A stretch of DNA of 64,000 bases from Salticus scenicus. Taxonomy: Eukaryota; Arthropoda; Arachnida; Araneae; Salticidae. The first letter of the stretch is position 1; each line of letters begins with the position of its first letter. Position numbers and translations under genes: made by a program. The notes beneath the pieces were generated by a model. It made no database searches. It worked only from the letters and a program-made list of their open reading frames with translations, and had not been told where the DNA came from. The stretch spans positions 44,026,275-44,090,274 of the forward strand of contig OZ005649.1 in NCBI GenBank assembly GCA_963930645.1, written 5' to 3'. This document shows positions 59,101-64,000 of this stretch, one piece after another.

Positions 59101-60801
59101 TCAAACAGGCCGTTCTCTTTATACTCGAATTAAGGAACATAAAACAAATTTCAAAAACCGTGATATATGTTCGAAAATAGTACAGCATGCTATAGAAACT
59201 GACCATTTACCTGATTTTAACAGTACTAAAATAATCATGTCTAATTGTTTAAATTATCACTCAAGAATTTTCCTGGAGGGCTGGTACACAAATCAACATT
59301 TTTCGCCACTTAATGAAGCATGCGCAGTTCCAGATGAATACGTTGTACTCACTTAATGAAAGTCTGTTGTTCATCTCAACATTTACATTTGATGTTTTTT
59401 ACTGATGAGGAGCCTGTAAAAGGCTCGAAACGTTTAAATTTGTGTTTTGTGTTTTTAATATTTTGAATGTATATTTTTAGTGTATTTTATCTGTCTCAGT
59501 TTTTAATGTGATTAAAATTTAATTTAACTACGAGATGTAATGATTTTTAAATATTTTAAATAAGAATAATAAGTTTATGAAACTTAAATTGAGTAGATTA
59601 ATTATAGTAGGTTATTCATATGATATAGTAGTGCTGACTCTCAGTGGCATAGCGTAGGTTTGGAGCACGAGTGCTGCATGCAGCACTCGTGCTTACTTTA
59701 TTCGCCTGATGAAGGGGCATGTGTTTTTTCGACCCGAAACAATTGTTGTGAGTTTATTGCATTTTATGGTGTTTATTCAAAGTTTGTAAGTAATATTTTT
59801 TACAACGCCAGTTTTGTGGTGTTTTTTTTTTTTAATTAAAGTTAATTTAGTAAATAAATAGCTTTGTAAGTAAACACTATAAATTTCAAAAAACTCACAA
59901 CAGCTGTTTAAGGTGAAAATAATAGCATGGCCCTTCATTCAGTTGAAAAAATAGGCACTGGTGCATCATCAAAGAAGCAAGGTGCTCAGAAATTTAAAGT
60001 GACTTCTGCATATGACTTCCTCTGAAACACCATTTGTTAAATTTTATAATATTTCTTCTATTAACTGAACAGAGGAGGAACAAAAATTTAAAATATTGAA
60101 AAATTTTTAAATGTTTTTTCCAGTGCAAAAGCAGTAGGTATCAAAGGGTTGAGAAGATATGTGTATATAGAATTTAAATTTTAATGTAGTACATGTTCCT
60201 GATATTAATTTTAGTTCCTCATCATATACTACTTTCCCATAAATAACCGGATACTTTCAATTTCAAACTTTTTTCAAATATCTAAAAAATTACAAGGCGA
60301 ATCATTTTGAAATTTTAGAAGTGTGAAGAACATGTTATACCTCATGTATTTCAGTGAAAGTTTGTTTATTCTTTTTTTTTTTTTCAAGGACATAGCCTAA
60401 GTGGGGTTTGGGACTTCACCCCACCCCGACCCCACTCCCCTCTGAAATTTGCAAACTTGTCAGAATTTTTTATTTATACTACATTTTTAACACTTAATGT
60501 TATATGTTATAATTTGAATTCTGAGAAAAATTTTGCCAACGACCTTGCTTCTTTTGTATTGCATCTATTATTAAATCCTAGATAAGATGGCTAAATATTA
60601 TTACTGATTTATTATTATGCAATCATGAGCTAAAAAATACTATTTTTTTTTTCTTTTTTAAGTTAAAAGAAGTGCTTAGAAACACCCATTGGAATATAGA
60701 TCATCCTGCCAGGAAAGCATTATGGAAATTTTTATTCAAGCGTCTATCAACGGATGATGATGATATTGATTTGTACCATGAGATGGAGAAAGATTTATTT
60801 G
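49025..60801 (+). CDS. N-terminal part of a TBC-domain protein (TBC1D24/skywalker-like), continues past the window
   Basis: TBC domains act on or with small GTPases in membrane traffic; the TBC1D24/skywalker family works at synaptic vesicles. Three exons are visible: 49025-49027 (ATG only), 58513-58668 and 60663-60801. They join to M-V-H-N-T-N-D-A-M and on to residue 99. Exon 3 reads LKEVLRNTHWNIDHPARKAL followed by WKFLFKRL, matching the L-K-x-L-x-R-x-x-x-W-x-x-x-H-x-x-R pattern that opens the TBC1D24 domain, then an acidic DDDDID stretch and HEMEKDLFG. An in-frame TAA at 48965 blocks a longer start. If the ATG in exon 1 is not used, M9 in exon 2 (58534) is the next. The remaining TBC and any TLDc domain would lie downstream. 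Another TBC subfamily is the alternative. Confidence 0.6.
49030..50784. other. TBC gene intron 1, AT-rich
   Basis: No exon or repeat recognised here. Confidence 0.6.
50785..53720. repeat. Composite interspersed repeat in TBC intron 1
   Basis: It opens 'ctactagcaaagcaccggtt' and closes with 'catccagatccatttagccg' and 'ataatattagtata', phrases typical of a widespread class of arthropod interspersed repeats. It contains the sequence that recurs inverted at 41100-41380 and the tandem array at 52080-53560. No reading frame remains. I cannot assign the class. Confidence 0.5.
52080..53560 (+). repeat. Tandem array, about three units of 415-480 bp
   Basis: The landmark 'tgaagcaatt' or a variant occurs at about 52499, 52978 and 53415. 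Each unit has a C- or G-rich run, a 'caccaaa...gaccgca' segment, 'atttagcactaaaa', and a long C tract of up to 16 bases followed by A. Frames reading poly-Pro, poly-Gly or poly-Phe across the runs are artefacts. Confidence 0.75.
53724..54544. mobile_element. 820-bp non-autonomous DNA transposon
   Basis: Ends read CAGGGTGTCTACT in inverted orientation, with a 'ggtcatgaaaatt' subterminal motif on both sides. The flanks share GTATA (53719-53723 and 54545-54549). There is no transposase. Part of the interior (about 53990-54380) is also found at 55420-55650 and 59690-59790. Confidence 0.75.
54660..57040. repeat. Direct segmental duplication in TBC intron 1
   Basis: The segments at about 54660-55393 and 56455-57040 run in parallel: 'gggtgattctatatatgg', 'tttaatccatg', 'tgtctattga', 'catagttggcaagtatgata', 'gaaatgtgttt' and 'aaacactgctttt' occur in the same order in both. 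Divergence is moderate. Between them lie the 55420-55650 repeat fragment and AT-rich sequence with A tracts (56170, 56262). Confidence 0.85.
55420..55650. repeat. Fragment related to the 53724-54544 transposon interior
   Basis: It shares 'atttttagatgaa', 'ggtgtgggtca' and 'aaaattctctact' in the same order as 54270-54370. No ends are present, so it is an internal fragment. Confidence 0.65.
57210..57440. promoter_or_regulatory. Second GC-rich island in TBC intron 1
   Basis: CpG-rich sequence in an AT-rich intron. It has GCATGCGCG (NRF-1-like), TCACGTGA (57354-57361), TCCCGGGGAGA and CCCGGGAAG. The motif 'gctgaacg' occurs at 57324 and 57371, with a variant at 57420. The same set occurs at 48620-48860. 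It could be an alternative promoter about 1.1 kb upstream of exon 2, or a dispersed GC-rich repeat. No transcript start can be shown. Confidence 0.45.
57441..58512. other. AT-rich end of TBC intron 1
   Basis: A 118-codon frame at 57559 is AT-biased and matches nothing, so I do not call it a gene. Confidence 0.6.
58513..58668 (+). CDS. TBC gene exon 2 (52 codons)
   Basis: Acceptor TTTTGGTAG ends at 58512 and donor GTACAA starts at 58669; both phases are 0. The frame reads VHNTNDAMTFFGLNPEYVDA and ends VSSTSDLKQ. The composition is clearly coding in contrast to the AT-rich flanks. There is also an alternative ATG out of frame at 58526, followed shortly by a stop. Confidence 0.75.
58850..59356 (+). 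pseudogene. Penelope-like RT linker and GIY-YIG endonuclease fragment
   Basis: The frame reads IPYYKSISESIAKVL, the linker after the RT, then GVIYNIP, a TGA (59072-59074), KSCSSVYIGQTGRSLYTRIK, and continues in phase to TAA at 59354-59356. GVIY and VYIGQTGR are the GIY and YIG motifs, with Arg and a following E-H pair (KEH) in place. The TGA stands where the family normally has the first Cys of a CxxC pair, a one-base change. The RT itself is missing: an in-frame TAA lies just before the ATG at 58850. Confidence 0.85.
59402..59431 (+). ncRNA. Hammerhead-ribozyme-like core in the Penelope 3' region
   Basis: The sequence has CTGATGA (59402-59408), a 5-bp stem II (GAGCC at 59410-59414 with GGCTC at 59422-59426, 7-base loop) and GAAAC (59427-59431), the conserved order of a hammerhead core. 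One extra G lies between the core and stem II. Stems I and III are not convincing here, so activity as a monomer is doubtful. Penelope-like elements are known to carry such motifs. Confidence 0.5.
59650..59800. repeat. Fragment sharing sequence with 53950-54085
   Basis: The two share 'ttcgcctgatgaa', 'cgacccgaa' (cAacccgaa in the other), 'caattgttg' and 'gagtttattgcattttatgg' in order. The fragment starts CAGTGGCATAGCG after an exact inverted pair 'gcacgagtgctgca/tgcagcactcgtgc' (59667-59694). It lies in TBC intron 2. Confidence 0.65.
60663..60801 (+). CDS. TBC gene exon 3 (start of the TBC domain)
   Basis: A long pyrimidine tract and AG at 60661-60662 precede it; donor GTAACT begins at 60802. 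The length of 139 bases leaves phase 1. A possible next acceptor (TATATTACAG, ending 61278) would continue as EDSDNATIP before running into a T tract, with no donor, so exon 4 cannot be fixed. Confidence 0.75.
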
Positions 60802-61536
60802 GTAACTTTCAGTTGAACATTTCTTACATTTTGTGAAGTTGATATAAATTAGAATTCTTCAAAAATTTATGAATTTTACATGTAATTTGAATTAGACCTA
60901 TTAATCTTGTAGGGGAGAGGAAATTAAGCATAATTTTGCAGAAGACTCAATGGACTTTTATAAAACTTGTAGTAGAATAAAATTTGATTTTTAAGGTAGA
61001 TTTTTGGCATACATATGTACCTGTAATATACAGTATGGAATCGTTTATCCAGAAGTATAATTTCAAACAATTAATTTTTTTCTTTTTAATAATGGTTTAG
61101 CATTGTAATTTGAAACAGTTGAAAACAGATGAAATATTTAATAAAACTAATAATTCCATTTAATTTTGTTATATTTAAAAGTAGTTTTTGTATATTTATT
61201 AATTTGGTAGGGCATGCAAGTTGAAAGAAGATTTTTTTCAAATTCTAAGTGTTATACTTTTGCATTTCTATATTACAGAAGATTCAGATAATGCAACTAT
61301 TCCATTTTTTTTTTTTTTTTTTTCAATTATTATTATTATTTTTTTAATGTAAATTTAATGCATAATTATCTGTTACAACATTTTTTAAATTTTTTTTTGC
61401 TATATCCTGCTCTTGATATTATAACGTAAATTGTATACATAGCTTTTAGTTTTGGAAAATGTCAATAGACGGCCCCACTACACAATATCATAAAAACAAC
61501 ACTTTCAATTATCAGGTACTGGTATTACGAATAGGT
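60802..61536. other. TBC intron 3 (start)
   Basis: AT-rich, with a T tract at 61304-61323. Only the weak exon-4 acceptor at 61278 is of note. Confidence 0.5.
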
Positions 61537-61743
61537 CGATTGACTGCATTAAGGTTCCTAGGCCTGAAGGGGGTGCCCTCTGTGGGAGTCTTTCTAAGGA
61601 GTCCTAGATACGTATTTACACAAGTTTTGGAGAAAACCAAAGAAAACTCTGAACGGCTACGCTAACAAACGCGACCAGGTATTCAACTCAGCACCTAACA
61701 TTTACCAGCTTTGATGGCATAACCTCCCAGCCACTTATGGGGT
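61537..61743 (-). repeat. tRNA-derived SINE, copy 2
   Basis: It has the same body as 17298-17507 (minus-strand GGTTTTCTCCAAAA, then TACGT...CTAGGAC) and a head with TGGCTGGGAGGTT. Its B box is degraded (AGTTGAATACC), so it is older or less constrained than copy 1. A 68-codon plus-strand frame across it is spurious. Confidence 0.7.
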
Positions 61744-62739
61744 TTTATTATCTGAAAAGGGTTGGGTAAAATGGAGTCTGGTCCTTTACTGTATTTATTT
61801 TATTTTTATTATTATTATTATTATTATTTTTTTTTTTTTTAAAGGAGGGGGGTGAATAAAATCACATAATCTTTAAAAATATATGAATATTTTGCTTTTC
61901 ATATTTGTAAAAAGCATAAATTTTTATACAAAATATAAAATAAAGCCTGTAAAGTCAGTCTTAATTTTCTAATCCTTAGTAAGTAATATTTAATGTTTTA
62001 AAATCATTAGCTAATCATGGTTATAAGATTAGGAATAAGACAGATTTTTATTTTTATTTTAAATTAATAAAATAATAAGTTTGAAAGATATTTTTATACA
62101 TTTCAAATTCTGATTAGTAATTTGTTTTGATTGACATTATTTTAAAACTTTTATTAAAAAAAAATTTTTAGGTTAATTGAATACACTAAAGCATCTTTTG
62201 TTTATACGTCTTTCACATTTATGTGTCTTTTTACTGAAGTCCCGATTTATTCTTATTCATTTTAATGCAAAAATATTTTGCTTATACACCATCAATTTCG
62301 GTTATACGTCTTTTCCTCTTTTTTAAAATCCGTAAAATTTCTTAACTGGTCATTATTTTTCGTTCTAAATAAGCGGAGCTTTCCCTAGAAAGTATCTTAA
62401 ATATAAGAACACAGGAATTATCGAAATCGATGATCATAATCATAACTAGAGGGAATGGACAATGGAAAGGTCAGTTCAGGCTGCTAACCACATAGCTGCC
62501 AAGTATTCTGATTTTTATTGGTGTGCTCCTTTAATCCGAAAATTATCAGAAACTTCGATTTTTCAAACTTAGCATTTCTTTGTTATTTTCACTTTTATTC
62601 ATAGCTGCCAACTTTCCCGTTTTTGGTGGAAGTTTTCTGATTTTTAAGTTAATTCTTCCAGCTTTTGATATTAAATCGATTTCTTCCGTTTTTTAAAAAG
62701 TCGTGAATATCGTTCATTTCTAAAAAAAAAAAAAAAACA

Positions 62740-63230
62740 TTAACTATTGGGAATCAAACGCTTCACAGAAGCCATCTGATTCCCAATCTTTTTCCATCCA
62801 CAACATAAATATTAATATTCATTTTAAACTTACTTTGTGAGATTCTAGAATGTATAAAGAAATATAATTATTCAATATTACTTGCTCATGGGCTCATGTA
62901 ATTATTTTTACTCTCCCTCTTTTGTTATTTCCAACTAGCAATTAGCGACTAAATGCTCTGCGGAAGCCATTTGTTTCCCAATCTTTCTCCCATCACAAAA
63001 TAAATGTCAGTATTCATTTTAAACTTGCTTTATTAGACTTAAAAACCTACAAAGAAGTAAAATTATTTCTCAGTCTTATATTTTTTTTTACCCACCCCCT
63101 TCTTCACCAGCTCTAGTTAGCAATCAAAGATGAAACATACTCCAATGCTCAAGCTTTCTCAATCTACAACAAAAGGATTACTGCTTAGAATAAAATTATT
63201 TTATTAGATTCTAGAACCAATAAAATGATA
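62740..63230. repeat. Three diverged tandem units of about 185 bp
   Basis: Units start near 62748, 62937 and 63118. Each has an 'aatc/aatgc...gaagccat...tttcccaatctt' type segment, 'aaaataaat...attcattttaaac' and 'ttagatt'. The third is the most diverged. They end just before the TTAA element at 63238. Confidence 0.6.
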
Positions 63231-63237
63231 AAAATGC

Positions 63238-63461
63238 TTAACCCTTTCAGCGTTAGCCGTTTTTCGGTATATCTGTTTAATGAGTCATAAAATTAATATT
63301 ATGCATAGTACAAATATGAGAATTTAATATTATATAGTACACATATGTATTAATCATATTTTCTCGAAAAATGCAGCATATATTTCAAAATTTAGCCACA
63401 TCAGCCTTTTAATTTGAATATGCATGACAGAAAAAGATGGGCTTAATGCTTAAAGGGTTAA
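63238..63461. mobile_element. 224-bp TTAA-bordered miniature element
   Basis: TTAA at 63238-63241 and 63458-63461 borders ends CCCTTTCAGCGTTAG and, inverted, CCCTTTAAGCATTAA (11 of 15 match). The CCC start inside TTAA is the piggyBac pattern. No coding capacity. Confidence 0.7.
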
Positions 63462-63676
63462 TATTTCTCAAATGTGTACTTATTTTAGACTTTAATACTG
63501 AACTTGTTGAATCTATTTGTTTTTCCCCAATAAGTTTAAAATACATTCTATATCACCAAACATAGGTCTTATGCAAGGTACATAATATCAGTAGCTGAAA
63601 ATGTAAGACAGGAAATATGAGTTACAAACACTATAAATAATGCATCGTAAAAGAAAAAAATGCAGCCTGCCTCAAG

Positions 63677-63678
<2 letters not shown>

Positions 63679-63727
<49 letters not shown>
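63679..63727. repeat. (TA)n microsatellite
   Basis: An uninterrupted TA run that directly precedes the repeat starting CTAGCTGACCC. Confidence 0.95.
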
Positions 63728-63728
<1 letters not shown>

Positions 63729-64000
63729 TAGCTGACCCGACAAACGTTGTTTTGTCATATAAATTATTTCTAGAGAATATTTTGCTAGAAAAAAATAACT
63801 ATCTTATTGTGTGTTAGGATGTGGTATATAAGTGGAAGATGTATGGAGCGCTGTGAACGGTGAAAGAATATAAAAATAACAAAACACCAATCATTTATTT
63901 TTTTAATTTATTAAAATTGATTCTTTAAAATTATATACATATCGCTACTTATAACAATATTACTAAAAAACAATATCATTCCCTTAATGCAACAGAGTGT
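63728..64000 (+). repeat. Interspersed repeat start, cut by the window end
   Basis: It begins CTAGCTGACCCGACAAACGT immediately after a TA run, a phrase typical of widespread arthropod interspersed repeats. Only the first part is in the window, so class and length cannot be given. Confidence 0.45.

Larger units (their letters stand above)
58710..59504 (+). mobile_element. Truncated Penelope-like retroelement with inverted flanks
   Basis: A roughly 55-base sequence at 58710-58765 is repeated inverted at 59448-59504 (AAAACTGAGACAGATAAAAT at the outer ends). Between them is the 3' part of a Penelope-like open frame with a GIY-YIG endonuclease, followed by a hammerhead-like motif. Inverted flanking pieces of the pseudo-LTR and 5' truncation are usual for this class. 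It sits in TBC intron 2, in the sense orientation. Confidence 0.82.

Overview
The window is eukaryotic, strongly AT-rich nuclear DNA with spliced genes, long introns, CpG-containing promoter-like islands and a dense load of transposons. The protein most similar to the Rho GTPase found here is the arthropod Mig-2-like (Mtl) family, and the transposon mix (piggyBac, copia, mariner/Tc1, Penelope-like, tRNA-derived SINE, many TTAA- and TA-flanked miniature elements) suits an arthropod. A chelicerate such as a spider is my guess from the general character of the repeats; the species cannot be fixed from the sequence alone.

Layout. Positions 1-6264 hold dispersed repeats and two adjoining satellite arrays (157-bp and 153-bp units). 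The second array runs directly into a piggyBac transposase frame (6268-7824) whose 3' end with its TTAA lies at 8012. Next comes a copia-type LTR retrotransposon (8374-15122) with readable gag, protease, integrase, RT and RNase H. It is broken by a small frame error near the gag start, a 211-bp foldback element inserted at a TA inside pol, and one in-frame stop; only a 3' LTR candidate is visible. Positions 15123-36038 contain no convincing host gene. They hold Tc1/mariner-like relics, a SINE, tandem duplications, miniature inverted-repeat elements and a near-perfect 112-bp palindrome.

Two host genes occupy the right half, diverging from a GC-richer island at about 48.62-48.86 kb. On the minus strand, five coding exons (45143 down to 36039) give a complete 203-residue Mtl/RhoG-type Rho GTPase with all G boxes and a CAAX end. 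On the plus strand, an ATG at the last codon of exon 1 (49025-49027), exon 2 (58513-58668) and exon 3 (60663-60801) give the N-terminus of a TBC-domain protein, probably of the TBC1D24/skywalker type, whose remainder lies beyond the window. The introns hold a dead mariner copy, a three-armed foldback, a Penelope-like fragment with a GIY-YIG domain and a hammerhead-ribozyme-like core, and several segmental duplications.

How they fit together. Mtl-type GTPases act in actin signalling, and TBC1D24/skywalker proteins act in Rab/ARF-linked vesicle traffic. They are placed head to head and may share a promoter, but nothing in the sequence shows a shared pathway. Most of the unusual structure is mobile-element biology: palindromic miniature elements, a possible autonomous/non-autonomous piggyBac pair, and GC-rich promoter-like modules that recur at two sites.
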